This document shows positions 18,647 to 29,145 of a stretch of DNA of 64,000 nucleotides, piece by piece. Position numbers and translations under genes: made by a program. Source of the DNA: CAWKAO01 sp963847665 (GTDB lineage Bacteria > Actinomycetota > Humimicrobiia > Humimicrobiales > Humimicrobiaceae); the NCBI GenBank assembly GCA_963847665.1, contig CAWKAO010000002.1:744001-808000 (forward strand). Direction: 5' to 3'. The notes beneath the pieces were generated by a model. That model made no database searches, was not told where the DNA came from, and worked only from the letters and a program-made list of their open reading frames with translations. Every line of letters begins with the position of its first letter. Position 1 is the first letter of the stretch.

Positions 18647-19852
18647 TCAATCTTCATTAAGTGCTTCTTTTTCAATATTGTCCTTGAAAACTGTAAAATT
18701 CTGTCTTGAAATATTCAGCAACACCCCTGTCATAGCCATTGTAATGGCAAGTGAAGAACCTCCAAAACTTATAAAAGGTAGAGTCAAACCTGTTACCGGC
18801 ATCAGGCCTATCACGACAGCAATATTGATCAGTGCCTGGACCACAATGACCCCTGTGATCGCTCCGGCAAGGATTCTTCCAAAGTAATCCTGGGTCTTAA
18901 GGCAGACTCTAATACCAAAAAATGCAAAAGCAATAAATAATAGGATCACCAGTATTGTCCCTACCATTCCAAACTCCTCGCCAAGTATAGCAAAAATAAA
19001 ATCTGTATGTGCCTCAGGAAGATAGGAATATTTCTGTATACTGTTTCCAAGCCCCAGTCCAATAATGTGCCCTGATCCAAGGGCAATAAGGGATTGATTT
19101 ACCTGAAAATTTACTGCACTTGATTCTGCTGTCCTATTGAAAAAAGCAAAGATCCTCTCCCGCCTGTACTCTTCCATAAACATATAACCTGTGAGTACCA
19201 GTAGACCAAAAGAACCAAGGCTGATAATATGGGGGAATCGCACGTTCCCGATAAAAAAGATTATAAAAACAGTTAACCAGATGATCACGACAGTGCCAAA
19301 ATCAGGTTCAAGAAAAATTAAAAAAGTAGTGATCAGTAAAACTATAAAAGAGGGCCATAGAATGTTTTTAAACACATTTTTGCTCCTGTACCGTTTTGCC
19401 AGAGAATCACAAATAAATAGGATAAGTGCAAATTTTGTTATTTCCGATGGCTGGATATTGAAAAAGTAAAGATCTATCCATCTCCTTGAACCACCTATTA
19501 TAGAAGAGAGTCCGGGTATTAAAACAATAGCAAGTAGACCTATTGAGATAAGCATTAAAAAAATCGCGATCTTAGAATAAAATTTGTAATTTATTTTAGA
19601 AAAAATGATAAAGCCGATAAAGGAAATAACCCACCAGATAGCCTGTCTTCTTATAAACCAGTAGGGATCGTTAAAGTACCTCTCCCCGGATGCAATGGAA
19701 GCACTTGATACCATTACTATGCCGATTATTGAGAGAGTAAAGACAATAATAAATAAAAAATAATATTCGGTGTTCATCCTGAATATGCTGTATCTCTGAA
19801 ATCCATCAGATCCATCACCATATTCGTTTTCATTATGTTCTCTACCGGTCAT
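18647..19852 (-). CDS. ftsW: Septal peptidoglycan polymerase FtsW (SEDS family)
   Basis: FtsW is the SEDS glycosyltransferase that polymerises septal glycan together with a class B penicillin-binding protein. The 401-residue protein has about ten transmembrane helices and the family segments GSRRWIDL (about residue 118), LPEAHTDFIFAILGEE and MPVTGLTLPFISFGGSS. The ATG overlaps the murD stop by 4 nt. FtsW rather than RodA is inferred from its place between murD and murG. Confidence 0.95.
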   Translation of the reverse strand: MTGREHNENEYGDGSDGFQRYSIFRMNTEYYFLFIIVFTLSIIGIVMVSSASIASGERYFNDPYWFIRRQAIWWVISFIGFIIFSKINYKFYSKIAIFLMLISIGLLAIVLIPGLSSIIGGSRRWIDLYFFNIQPSEITKFALILFICDSLAKRYRSKNVFKNILWPSFIVLLITTFLIFLEPDFGTVVIIWLTVFIIFFIGNVRFPHIISLGSFGLLVLTGYMFMEEYRRERIFAFFNRTAESSAVNFQVNQSLIALGSGHIIGLGLGNSIQKYSYLPEAHTDFIFAILGEEFGMVGTILVILLFIAFAFFGIRVCLKTQDYFGRILAGAITGVIVVQALINIAVVIGLMPVTGLTLPFISFGGSSLAITMAMTGVLLNISRQNFTVFKDNIEKEALNED

Positions 19853-21288
19853 ATCATTCTATTCTCCACCAATTTTTTAAATCTTCTTCCTCTATCCTTA
19901 TAATCCCTGAACATATCAAAACTGGCACATGCCGGGGATAATAAAATTATCGTTCCCTTCTTAGAAATGTTAAAACTTAATTCAACTGCTTCCTCTAAGG
20001 AATCACATGTAAAGACAGTAAATCTGGTTTTCCCCCTGACTTCATTATATTCCTTGATCGTCTCTTTTATTTTTTTCCTTGTCTCTCCGATCAGTATAAG
20101 TCCTGATACTTTTTTTATCATATAAGGTATAACTGATGAGAAATCCATATCTTTGTCTTTGCCGCCCATTATCAATGTCACTGGGACATCAAAACTCTCA
20201 AGAGCCTTTATTGTGGAATCGGGATTGGTGGATTTTGAATCATTGTATACATCTATTCCCAGGACCTTTCCTATGTATTCAATGCGATGTTCCAGAGGTA
20301 TTAACGATGCAATTGAATTCTTTATCTTTTCATCTTCTAAGCCAAGTATTTTTGCTGCTGCAACTGCAGCCATCAAATTAAGTATATTATGTTTTCCTAT
20401 CAGTCTTGCTCCTGAAATATCGATAGCTCCGGTTCTCTTTAAGATCGTATAATGAATGCTGTTATTTTTTAGATATATATCGGCACCCCCATTTTGATGG
20501 ATGCTGTACCTGATAATATTTGGGCCTGTTTTCTGGAAAAACCCATTATCAAGTCTATTGCCGATGTATTCATCCTCTATATTAAATATCCCCCAGTTTC
20601 CTTTATTTGCATTTAAAAATAACCTGAATTTCGTTTCCCCATAACTCTCCATTGAACCGTGCCTGTCAAGATGGTCACTTGTTATATTTAAAAGTATGCC
20701 TATTTTTGGATTGAAAGATACTATTCGTTCAAGTTGAAAACTGCTGATCTCTATGACTCTTATTAATCTTTCAGGTTCACTATCATGAATCGTATTGATA
20801 AGTGGATTTCCTATGTTTCCACATGATACTGCTTTGAGCCCTGAATCGCTGAGGATTTTTTGCAAAATAGTCACCACTGTTGTCTTACCATTAGTACCCG
20901 TTACAGCTATTGTTTTCCCTCTATCATATTCTTCCATTAAAAACCACCCAAGTTCTATTTCGCTCCACACGGGTATCTTTAAAGCATCTGCTTTTCTGAT
21001 TATGGGATTCTTACTCGAGACACCGGGACTTATTATGACCAGGTCCATGTCATTTAATAAACCGACTCCTGTATTTTCATCATTGCCCAGGATGAGCTTA
21101 AATCTATCAGCACTTTTGTTTGCGAATTCTCTTATAGCCGGGTCGATATCTATAAGAGGGTCATTATCCATTGCAGTAAGAGAGCCTGAATATTTAAATA
21201 TTTTTTTTATTGCCGATGAGCCACTGATCCCTAACCCTAAAACTAGTATATTCTTTTTCTTCAGCTCACTGACACTACTTTTATTCAT
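19849..21288 (-). CDS. murD: UDP-N-acetylmuramoylalanine-D-glutamate ligase MurD
   Basis: MurD adds D-glutamate to the stem peptide. The 479-residue protein has an N-terminal Rossmann domain with VLGLGISGSSAI, the ATP motif VTGTNGKTTVV and the mid-domain NITSDHLDRH. The C-terminal domain has YNDSKSTNPDST and IMGGKDKDMDF, diagnostic of MurD. It is coupled to ftsW by a 4-nt overlap. Confidence 0.96.
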   Translation of the reverse strand: MNKSSVSELKKKNILVLGLGISGSSAIKKIFKYSGSLTAMDNDPLIDIDPAIREFANKSADRFKLILGNDENTGVGLLNDMDLVIISPGVSSKNPIIRKADALKIPVWSEIELGWFLMEEYDRGKTIAVTGTNGKTTVVTILQKILSDSGLKAVSCGNIGNPLINTIHDSEPERLIRVIEISSFQLERIVSFNPKIGILLNITSDHLDRHGSMESYGETKFRLFLNANKGNWGIFNIEDEYIGNRLDNGFFQKTGPNIIRYSIHQNGGADIYLKNNSIHYTILKRTGAIDISGARLIGKHNILNLMAAVAAAKILGLEDEKIKNSIASLIPLEHRIEYIGKVLGIDVYNDSKSTNPDSTIKALESFDVPVTLIMGGKDKDMDFSSVIPYMIKKVSGLILIGETRKKIKETIKEYNEVRGKTRFTVFTCDSLEEAVELSFNISKKGTIILLSPACASFDMFRDYKDRGRRFKKLVENRMI

Positions 21289-21346
21289 TTTATGAAATAA
21301 TTCTCCAATTCCATTTTATTTTCTGTGATGCATTTTGACATCAGGA

Positions 21347-22360
21347 TCAATCTATGAATTTCAGGTAATAGACGAAAAATCCGAGGCCTGAAAAAAGTGC
21401 ACAGATCACCCAGAAACGGATGATGACTTTGATTTCCTGCCAGCCCATTAATTCAAAATGATGATGAAGGGGAGCCATTTTAAAGATCCTTTTTCTTTTT
21501 AATTTAAACCATACTACCTGTATTACTACTGAGAGGGTTTCGATCACAAAAAGACCACCGATTATTATTAGGACTATTTCCTGTCTTAATAGTATGGCAA
21601 CTGCGGCAATAAGTCCGCCTAGACCAAAAGAACCGGTATCACCCATGAATATCTCTGCTGGTGAGGTATTCCACCATAAGAATCCCGCACATGCTGAAAG
21701 GGTAGCGCCACATATCACGGCAATATCTATGCCATAAGAAACATCAAGTACGGACCATTCAAGAAAGGCTATAAAACTAAAAGTACCGAGCACTATTGCA
21801 GCAGATCCTGCGGCCAGTCCGTCAAGACCATCCGTCAGGTTAACAGCATTTGTAGTAGATATTATGACTACCACAGGAATAAGAAAATACCAGTTGCCAA
21901 GTTCTATCTGTTTTTCTGTAAAAGGGATACTAAGATAGGTTGGGATATGCAGTAAATATTTTGAGACCAGTACAAAATAAAGGCAGACCATTACAAGTAA
22001 TATTATTTTTATCCAGCCTCTTAATCCAAGGTTCCGTTTATTTTTCAGGGATATATAATCATCGACAAAACCTATTATGCCGCATAGTATAAATACTGAT
22101 ATAAGGAATATCCCTTCCCAGCTGAAGGTACTGTGTCTGTAAAATTTGATAAGATTTACTGCAGTGTAGGAAAGGACAGCTGCAAAAATAAAGACGATTC
22201 CTCCAATGGTAGGTGTGCCTGATTTTGCGGCATGCGAACTCGGACCATCTATCCTGATCTTCTGACCGATCTGCTTTTTCCTCTGAAACCTTATAAATAA
22301 AGGGGTCAGGACAAGTGAGATCAGTCCACCAAACACTACTGCTGAAAAAATCCAATTCAT
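21347..22360 (-). CDS. mraY: Phospho-MurNAc-pentapeptide transferase MraY
   Basis: MraY transfers phospho-MurNAc-pentapeptide to undecaprenyl phosphate, making lipid I. The 337-residue protein is a multi-pass membrane protein with the family motifs GTPTIGGIVF, FVDDYISLKN (acidic Mg site), NAVNLTDGLDGLA and GDTGSFGLGG. The late APLHHHFE is the MraY-specific histidine motif. Its ATG follows the murF end by 54 nt. Confidence 0.96.
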   Translation of the reverse strand: MNWIFSAVVFGGLISLVLTPLFIRFQRKKQIGQKIRIDGPSSHAAKSGTPTIGGIVFIFAAVLSYTAVNLIKFYRHSTFSWEGIFLISVFILCGIIGFVDDYISLKNKRNLGLRGWIKIILLVMVCLYFVLVSKYLLHIPTYLSIPFTEKQIELGNWYFLIPVVVIISTTNAVNLTDGLDGLAAGSAAIVLGTFSFIAFLEWSVLDVSYGIDIAVICGATLSACAGFLWWNTSPAEIFMGDTGSFGLGGLIAAVAILLRQEIVLIIIGGLFVIETLSVVIQVVWFKLKRKRIFKMAPLHHHFELMGWQEIKVIIRFWVICALFSGLGFFVYYLKFID

Positions 22361-22414
22361 TATTTTACTCCCTGCTAATTAATTCTGAAAAATAATAAAT
22401 CCTGAAAATATTAC

Positions 22415-23874
22415 TCACAGATTATCGATCAATTCTTCCATTCTATTTGCCCTGGAACCCTTTAGTAAGATCGTATCACCTGTTTTGATTATGTCATACA
22501 TTCTATTATAAAAAACATTTTTATCTTCAAAATGATAGGCATTTTTTAACATATCCTTTTTATCTGTCAGATTCTCAGACAAAGATAAATAGCCATCATA
22601 GATGCTTTGTGCCTTCTCTCCTATTGTGACAAGTACCTCTACTCCACTCTTGTAAATATATTTCCCAAGGTCCCGGTGAAATTCCGCACTATTGGGACCC
22701 AGCTCAAGCATGCTTGAAAGCAGTGCCACACTTCTTGAATCGTTTTTTAAAGAAATACGTCATTAGTGAGTCTATTGCTTTTTTCATGGCCAGAGGACTC
22801 GCATTATAACAATCATTGATAACGGTCTTACCATTTTTCGTGATAATCTCCATCCTGTTTTTTCCCAACCGCAGCATTTTCTATTCCTTTTTTTATTTCT
22901 TCGGCACTCAATCCCAAGTAAGCAGCTACTGCTGCAGCGGCACAAGCATTATATACGTTGTGCAATCCTGTTACAGGCATCTTCACCATAATAATTTCTT
23001 TTTCTTTCTTAAAAAAAGTAAAAGAATATCTTCCAAGCCTATCACTTTGGGTCTCAATAAAATTATAATCAAGCTTATGGTTTCTTCCAAATCTTAATAT
23101 ATCGCAATGTGATATAGATGATATGAATTCAGTCCACTCATCGTCATGGTTCAAAAATAAAACACCTTTTTTTAAACCAAGACCTGTACATATTTCAGTT
23201 TTTGCAACTGCTATTTCTTCTACACTTTTAAAAAACTCCAGATGTGAAGGCGCTATTGCTGTGATGACCGCTATGTCTACATCAGCAGTTTCGGCAAGTT
23301 TTTTTATCTGTCCTTTTCCACGCATTCCAAGCTCGGCTACAAAGTAATCGGTACTTCTGTTTATTTTAAGTATAGAAAGAGATACTCCAAGCTCTGTATT
23401 ATAATTAAGCGGTGTAAAAATTACAGTATTTTTTTGTGACAGGATTTTTGATAAAAAATTTTTTGTTGTGGTCTTCCCCACGCTGCCGGTAATACCTATG
23501 GTCCTTGAACTGAATTGCCTGATATAACCATGGGAGATACTCAATAAAAAATCAATAGTGTCATCAGTCGCAAATATTATTAGTTTTTTCCAGCGCAGTA
23601 CCCCTGCAGCTTCCTGCCATTTACTGAGGTATTTAGTGTGGTCTTTTTGAAAAACAAACCCGATGCACCCTCTTAAAATTGCTTCAAGAATAAAATCATG
23701 ACCATTGAAATTTTCACCTATGACCGGGACAAAGAAGTCACCCATTTGTATTGTCCTCGAGTCAGTTGAAAATCCAGAGATAAAATAATCTTCCACTGTA
23801 GGTTCGCTGGATATTTTATCAGCTTTGGTCCATTTGAGCATATCTGCAATTAATATTTTTTCACCTGTTTTCAT
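22415..23874 (-). CDS. murF: UDP-MurNAc-tripeptide D-alanyl-D-alanine ligase MurF, interrupted by two frameshifts
   Basis: MurF adds D-Ala-D-Ala to the stem. The first frame covers the N-terminal domain and the ATP motif GITGSVGKTTTKNFL up to about 22860. A middle frame encodes NRMEIITKNGKTVINDCYNA, the MurF-specific segment. A third frame gives VALLSSMLELG and the C-terminal domain. Each join requires one base less: at the six-T runs (plus strand) 22858-22863 and 22743-22748. Removing both gives 485 residues, a normal length. The start ATG at 23874 forms an ATGA overlap with the murE stop. Confidence 0.88.
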
Positions 23875-25357
23875 TGCCTGTCCCACTCCCTGACTATTTC
23901 CTGGTCACTGAAATGTATTTTCCTGTCAGCAAACTCCTGATAATTTTCATGGCCCTTGCCCGCGATCAACAAGATGTCTTCATGGCCGGCGATCTCAAGA
24001 GCTTTTATAATAGCCTTTTTTCGATCCGGTTCCAAAAAGTAATCATTATTTCCCGTCTCTTTAAAACCCTCCTCGATCATCTTCATTATAAGCAGTGGGT
24101 CCTCTGACCTCGGATTATCCGAAGTGATAATTGAGATATCTGCAAGACCGGCTGATATCATGCCCATTATGTTCCTCTTTTTACTGTCCCTGTCGCCTCC
24201 ACATCCAAATACTGATATAAGCCGTCCTTTACCACCCAGTAAGGACCTTGATGTCCTTAGAACATTTTCAAGTCCATCAGGTGTGTGGGCATAATCGACT
24301 ATGACATTGATACCTTTTTTAGTCAGGATCTTCTCAAATCTTCCGGTTGCACCATGTATGGATCCGATTGCTTCCAGCATATCTTTTATCTTAAATCCAG
24401 CAGCTACCCCTGCTCCAATAGAGGCAAGTATATTATAGACATTAAAAAAACCGCACAGGGATGACCGCATCTTGAATATTTTTTTAGTTTTACCACTGAT
24501 CAGTCTCCATTTCAATGCCTTCAAAAGAATTTTTTATATTTCTTGCATATATAGATGCCGATGTATTGTTGATCCCAAATGTGACCGTATCGAGATCAGG
24601 TGAGCCCTGAGATCCTGTGGCCATATTCGTCATCTATGTTTATGATCGCTGACCTGCCATTGAATAGATTCCTGTATTCCTTCATAAAAAGTCTTGCTTT
24701 TACCCCAAAATAGTTTTCCATGTTTTCATGATAATCAAGATGGTCCTGGGTAAGGTTTGTAAAAACAAAAAAATCAAAATCCAGGAGGTCCACCCTGTGC
24801 AGGTCAATGGAGTGTGAAGAGATTTCCATTGCAGCAGACTGTACCCCTGCTTCAAGGCACTCTGCAAAAAAATTATTTAACTCCAGGGAATCAGGAGTCG
24901 TCCTGTCAAAAGAAAGTGTTTTTTTGTCTATTCTTGCCTGGATGGTCGTTATGTAACCGGTTTTCATTCCCATATTTCTAAAAATAGAGTCTGTTAAAAA
25001 TACTGTTGTCGTTTTTCCATTTGTACCGGTGACCCCGGTGAGTATGATTTTTTTTGAAGGATCCCCATAAAAATTCTTACTGATCACTGGCAGAACCTTT
25101 CTTGTATTGGCAACGATTACCTGTATTACTTCAGGGGGGACCTCCAGCACATGGTCACTGAAGATGACTATCGAACCTGCTCTGGCAGCTTCAGCAGCAA
25201 AATCATGGCCATCTTTTTTAAAACCCCTTACTGCAACAAAAGCACACCCTTTTTTTACCTTTCTTGAATCACTCGTAATACCACTGATATCAATATTATA
25301 ATCAGGATTAATAATATTTATTAAATCAATGTTATCTATTAAAGCTTTTAATCTCAT
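23871..25357 (-). CDS. murE: UDP-MurNAc-L-Ala-D-Glu:diamino-acid ligase MurE, interrupted by two frameshifts
   Basis: MurE adds the third stem residue. The N-terminal frame has GITSDSRKVKKG, GVTGTNGKTTTV and the TTPDSLEL substrate loop, then stops at about 24596. A short middle frame (PDLDTVTFGINNTSASIYA) bridges to the C-terminal frame, which holds FNVYNILA, VDYAHTPDGL and GCGGDRDSKKR. One surplus base near 24597-24606 and another at 24510-24512 account for both breaks; the repaired protein has 494 residues. TSDNPRSEDP matches the DNPR motif that binds meso-diaminopimelate, so the third residue is probably meso-DAP. Confidence 0.9.
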
Positions 25358-27072
25358 TGGTCTTTTCCTTCTGTGGAGACTCTCAGTTTTTTTAAAGTAA
25401 AATTCATGATTTCTTTAAAAACAGGCGCAGCTACGGTACCGCCCCATATTTCATTATCAGGTCCATGTGGTTCATCCACCACGACTATAATTGCAACCTG
25501 GGGATCTTCATAGGGAGCAAAACCCAGAAATGAAGTGATTACTCTTCCCTCACTGTAACCTGTACCATTCTGGTTAGCTTTCTGGGCAGTTCCTGTTTTC
25601 CCACAGATATTTATACCATCTATTTTTGCTCTTGTACCTGTGCCGTCTTCGACACAGGCAAACATCATGTCACTGACTGCCTGGGCTACTTCCCTGCCGA
25701 TAATGACTGTGTGCTCTTCTTCAACAGGATACTCAATTTTTTCTTCCTGCAGTTCTATTTCTTTGACAATATTTGTATTAAAAAGATAACCTCCATTCGC
25801 GATTACCGAAGCTGCGCGTACCATTTGAACAGGTGTGACAGAGATACTCTGACCGATTGCAAGTGCACCTATTGTCGAAGCAGACCAGTCTTTATAATTA
25901 TAAAACAATCCAGCTTCTTCTCCAGGCAACTCTATTCCCGTCATCTGACCGAAACCAAATTCTTTTATAGATTCATAAAAAAGTTGCTTCCCCATCGATA
26001 ATGCTGATACCACTGCTCCAACATTACTGGAATATTTTATTATCTCTCCTGTAGTATAATTAATATTGTAAGTCCTGAATATCTCTTTTATCACTTTATC
26101 CCCGACCTGTATGCTGGGAGGCAGGTTGAAAGTCTGGTCGACTCCCATGGTCCCGTTATCCAATGCAGAAGCAATATTTACGATCTTAAAAATTGATCCG
26201 GGTTCATAAGTATAGGAAATACCAAGATTCTTATACAGGGAAGTGTCATACTTCTGGTAATTATTCAGATCAAATCCCGGATATTCACCCATGGCATAGA
26301 TTTCTCCATTTTTCGGATTTATAACTACTGCCACCGCCCGAAGTGCATCATAATCATTTACTACTTGCTCGAGTTTTTTCTGGACTATAAGCTGTATCTG
26401 TGAATCTATGGTCAACATTACATTCCCTCCATCTACAGGGGGGATATAATTATTATTGCTCCCTGGGATTATTTGTCCATAAACATCTTTTTCTATAATA
26501 TATTTTCCATCTACCCCTCTTAATATCTGCTCAAATTCAAGCTCTATCCCGTTAAGGCCATTATTATCAAGCCCTGTAAAACCTATTATTGATGACGCCA
26601 GGTCGTTCTGGGGATAATACCTTTTATTTTCATTCTGTATATATATTCCTGGAAGATTAAGCTGGCTTATGAGATCTGCTGTTTCAGAGCTTATCTGTCT
26701 CTTGACATAAACAAAACCAAGATCACTATTTTTAAGTTTATTTTTTAAATCTTCATAATCAAGTCCCAGGATCTCTGATAAAGCTTCTGCTTCACGGTCT
26801 GGGCTTAATACCAATTTAGGATTTGCATATACTGTTTTCTCAATAAGACTCGTTGCAAGCTCTATCCCATTTCTATCCAGGATCTTGCCACGCTTGGCAT
26901 TTACAACGAATTCTTCTTTATGCTGATAATCAGCATAAGTCTTATATTTAGAAGCATAAATATACTGTATTGACACAATCTTATATGTCACCAGTATGAA
27001 TGCGACTACGAATAAAAAAAACAGGAAATATATTCTTTTCCTGTTTATTTTGTTATCAATCTCCCTGACCAT
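25354..27072 (-). CDS. ftsI: Class B penicillin-binding protein (FtsI/PBP2/SpoVD type transpeptidase)
   Basis: This D,D-transpeptidase cross-links septal peptidoglycan. The 572-residue protein has one N-terminal membrane helix (about 14-34), a PBP dimerisation domain starting at KRGKILDRNGIELA and the transpeptidase domain. The catalytic SxxK is S293-I-F-K296, SxN is S348-S-N350 and KTG is K492-T-G494. No PASTA domains follow, unlike Bacillus SpoVD or PBP2B. It lies between ftsL and murE and overlaps murE by ATGA, so it is the division-specific transpeptidase that pairs with FtsW. Confidence 0.94.
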   Translation of the reverse strand: MVREIDNKINRKRIYFLFFLFVVAFILVTYKIVSIQYIYASKYKTYADYQHKEEFVVNAKRGKILDRNGIELATSLIEKTVYANPKLVLSPDREAEALSEILGLDYEDLKNKLKNSDLGFVYVKRQISSETADLISQLNLPGIYIQNENKRYYPQNDLASSIIGFTGLDNNGLNGIELEFEQILRGVDGKYIIEKDVYGQIIPGSNNNYIPPVDGGNVMLTIDSQIQLIVQKKLEQVVNDYDALRAVAVVINPKNGEIYAMGEYPGFDLNNYQKYDTSLYKNLGISYTYEPGSIFKIVNIASALDNGTMGVDQTFNLPPSIQVGDKVIKEIFRTYNINYTTGEIIKYSSNVGAVVSALSMGKQLFYESIKEFGFGQMTGIELPGEEAGLFYNYKDWSASTIGALAIGQSISVTPVQMVRAASVIANGGYLFNTNIVKEIELQEEKIEYPVEEEHTVIIGREVAQAVSDMMFACVEDGTGTRAKIDGINICGKTGTAQKANQNGTGYSEGRVITSFLGFAPYEDPQVAIIVVVDEPHGPDNEIWGGTVAAPVFKEIMNFTLKKLRVSTEGKDQ

Positions 27073-27093
27073 CTTAATATATTTAATTATGAT

Positions 27094-27624
27094 TTATGGT
27101 ATAAAAAAAGTCAGCACTCCTTCTGATACGACCATGATAATATCTTTAATACTGTAAATAGTACCAAGAAAACTGTCATAGTTTTTGATTCCCGAAGAAG
27201 GATTTTTAGCTATATAATCATCGACTTTGTCTACATGGATAATACTACCTGTACCTATTTTCATGATCCTGATACCATCTGAGATATTCATCCCCAGTTT
27301 ATTTTCTGCTGTTTCTGCTATCCTCGAAGGACTTTTTAATTCTGAGATCTGCAAAGACAATCTGTCGGATCTCTCTTTTTCGATGGAGATCATTTCATTT
27401 ACCTCAATGATCCTGCTTTCGTGATTTATAGCCTGTATTTTTAATCCAATATTTAAAAGAATGCCCATGCTAAAAAAAATGACTATTATTATCATAACAT
27501 AAAAGACCCCAGACCTGGATTGTATTATTTTACCCGTTCTGTTATCTTCCCTATCTTTTACCAGATACAGCAGAGGATAATTCTTTTTATTAAAAATTCT
27601 TTCTTCAGCTAATCTTGTACTCAT
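27094..27624 (-). CDS. ftsL: FtsL/DivIC-like septum protein
   Basis: The 176-residue bitopic protein has a basic cytoplasmic tail, one transmembrane helix at about 41-61 and a coiled coil at about 65-100. The family-like SRIAETAENKLGM segment follows at about 103-115, then a 60-residue tail ending in a second hydrophobic stretch. FtsL with DivIC/FtsB and FtsQ activates FtsW/FtsI. It sits in the canonical ftsL place between rsmH and the penicillin-binding protein. It is longer than most FtsL proteins (about 120), mainly at the C-terminus. Primary sequence identity in this family is low, so position carries much of the call. Confidence 0.82.
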   Translation of the reverse strand: MSTRLAEERIFNKKNYPLLYLVKDREDNRTGKIIQSRSGVFYVMIIIVIFFSMGILLNIGLKIQAINHESRIIEVNEMISIEKERSDRLSLQISELKSPSRIAETAENKLGMNISDGIRIMKIGTGSIIHVDKVDDYIAKNPSSGIKNYDSFLGTIYSIKDIIMVVSEGVLTFFIP

Positions 27625-27646
27625 TTTTTTATTTGATCATAATAAA

Positions 27647-28597
27647 TCATATTTTTTCGAAGACCCTCAATTTGGCACTTGCAGATCTTGGATTTCTATT
27701 TAATTCTTTTTCTTCTGGTCTTAATATTTTTTTTGTTATGATCGTTCCTTTTTTTTCATTTTTACAATCACATATAGGAAAGTCTGGAGGGCATATGCAC
27801 TTTCCTGAATAGAGTTCAAAATTTTTCTTTACTATTCTGTCTTCAAGAGAGTGATAAGATATTATTACCATTCTGCTCCCTCTTTTTAGGACTTCTATCC
27901 CATCTTTAATAGCCTGTTCAAGATTATCAAGTTCCCTGTTTACTTCTATTCTTAATGCCTGGAAAAACCTTTTAGCCGGATGCCCCTTTATCTGGTATCT
28001 ATACTTTACCGGTATAGCCTTCTCTACTATATCCACCAGCTGGCCAGTATATCTGATCGGGTTTTCTTTCCTGTATTCTACGATCCTTTTAGCAACTTTT
28101 GCGGACCATCTATCTTCTCCAAATCGGTAAAAAATATCTTTTAATTTTTCCTCAGAATAACTATTTAAAATAAAAGAGGCGTCAATTCCCTCACTGGTCT
28201 TAAACCTCATGTCTATCTCTTCATTTCTCATGTAACTGAAACCCCTGCTTGGGTCCTCTATCTGTATGGATGAAAGGCCGAGATCAAGTAAGAAACCGTT
28301 TACTTTTTCTATATTTAGATCATCTAAGATTTTTAAGACATTTTTAAAGTTATCGTTGACGATTATTGCATTTTCAAGCAGGCCTTCTTCCTTTAATTTT
28401 CTGGTGGCGGTGCTTATGGCCTGGCTATCAAGATCTACTCCGATTAATTTGCCTGTGGGGGCAATGGCTTTGATTATTTCTACAGTATGGCCTGCACCGC
28501 CAAGTGTTCCGTCAAAAATGATGTCTCCCTTTTTTAATTTTAAATGCTCTATCACCTCCCTTCTCATTACTGGAATGTGAACATCCTGTAAACTCAT
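27647..28597 (-). CDS. rsmH: 16S rRNA (cytosine1402-N4)-methyltransferase RsmH
   Basis: RsmH (MraW) methylates C1402 of 16S rRNA using S-adenosylmethionine. The 316-residue protein opens with HIPVMRREVIEHL, the family start. The SAM-binding segment is FDGTLGGAGHT, then GVDLDSQAI. LLDLGLSSIQIEDPSRGFSY and SYHSLEDRIVK are further signatures. It is the usual second gene of dcw clusters, immediately after mraZ. Confidence 0.96.
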   Translation of the reverse strand: MSLQDVHIPVMRREVIEHLKLKKGDIIFDGTLGGAGHTVEIIKAIAPTGKLIGVDLDSQAISTATRKLKEEGLLENAIIVNDNFKNVLKILDDLNIEKVNGFLLDLGLSSIQIEDPSRGFSYMRNEEIDMRFKTSEGIDASFILNSYSEEKLKDIFYRFGEDRWSAKVAKRIVEYRKENPIRYTGQLVDIVEKAIPVKYRYQIKGHPAKRFFQALRIEVNRELDNLEQAIKDGIEVLKRGSRMVIISYHSLEDRIVKKNFELYSGKCICPPDFPICDCKNEKKGTIITKKILRPEEKELNRNPRSASAKLRVFEKI

Positions 28598-28632
28598 TTT
28601 TTTAAAGAAAACATCTTTTTATAATAAAGTTA

Positions 28633-29067
28633 CTAAAATCCCAGCTCTTCAAAAGTACTGCTGTCACTCATAAACTTTGATTCTGCCTGATTATAATATT
28701 CTTCCCAATTTTCTTTCGACCAGATCTCTATTCTTTCGGAGACTCCGACCAGTACCACATCCTTGACAAGATCCGCATGGTCAGAAAGGCTCTGAGGGAT
28801 CTTTATCCTCCCCTGGGGATCTATTTCAGCCTCTACTGCTGAAGAAAAAAACCATCTTGAAAATACCTGAGTATTTTTTCTTGCTATAGGTCCGGATAAT
28901 ATTTTTTCCTGCAGTTTTCCCCAGTTTTCTTTAGAGAACAAAAAGAGGCATTTTTCATCAAAACCTTTTGCAATTACAGTACCCCGTATGAGGTCCTCCC
29001 TGAAATTTGAAGGTATAAAAACCCTACCTTTATTATCTTTTGTCCTGTAATATTCCCCTAAAAACAT
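28633..29067 (-). CDS. mraZ: Transcriptional regulator MraZ
   Basis: MraZ is an AbrB-fold DNA-binding ring protein that represses its own division operon. The 144-residue protein has two tandem MraZ repeats: GEYYRTKDNKGRVFIPSNFR at the N-terminus and AEIDPQGRIKIPQSL in the second half. The ATG at 29067 gives the standard MFLGEY start; a GTG two codons upstream is also open. It is the first gene of the 23-kb minus-strand operon, and its likely operator lies 54-77 nt upstream. Confidence 0.95.
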   Translation of the reverse strand: MFLGEYYRTKDNKGRVFIPSNFREDLIRGTVIAKGFDEKCLFLFSKENWGKLQEKILSGPIARKNTQVFSRWFFSSAVEAEIDPQGRIKIPQSLSDHADLVKDVVLVGVSERIEIWSKENWEEYYNQAESKFMSDSSTFEELGF

Positions 29068-29120
29068 GACCACCCGGCAAATAATATTAAATAAAGCAGT
29101 GGTTAAAAAAGGATTTTCTC

Positions 29121-29144
29121 ACCATTTCTCCCCACTTTTACCCA
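29121..29144 (-). promoter_or_regulatory. MraZ-box operator (three 10-nt-spaced repeats)
   Basis: On the minus strand three boxes, TGGG, TGGG and TGG(T), start exactly 10 nt apart (plus-strand starts 29141, 29131 and 29121). They sit between the putative -10 element and mraZ. Repeats of TGGG with 10-nt spacing are the known MraZ binding site in several bacteria, so this is probably the autoregulatory operator of the division operon. Confidence 0.75.
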
Positions 29145-29145
29145 A

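Noticed and set aside
22743..22863. Programmed frameshifting in murF at AAAAAAC
   Set aside because: The reading phase is wrong for a -1 slippery heptamer, and two events in one essential gene next to other broken genes argue for sequence error.
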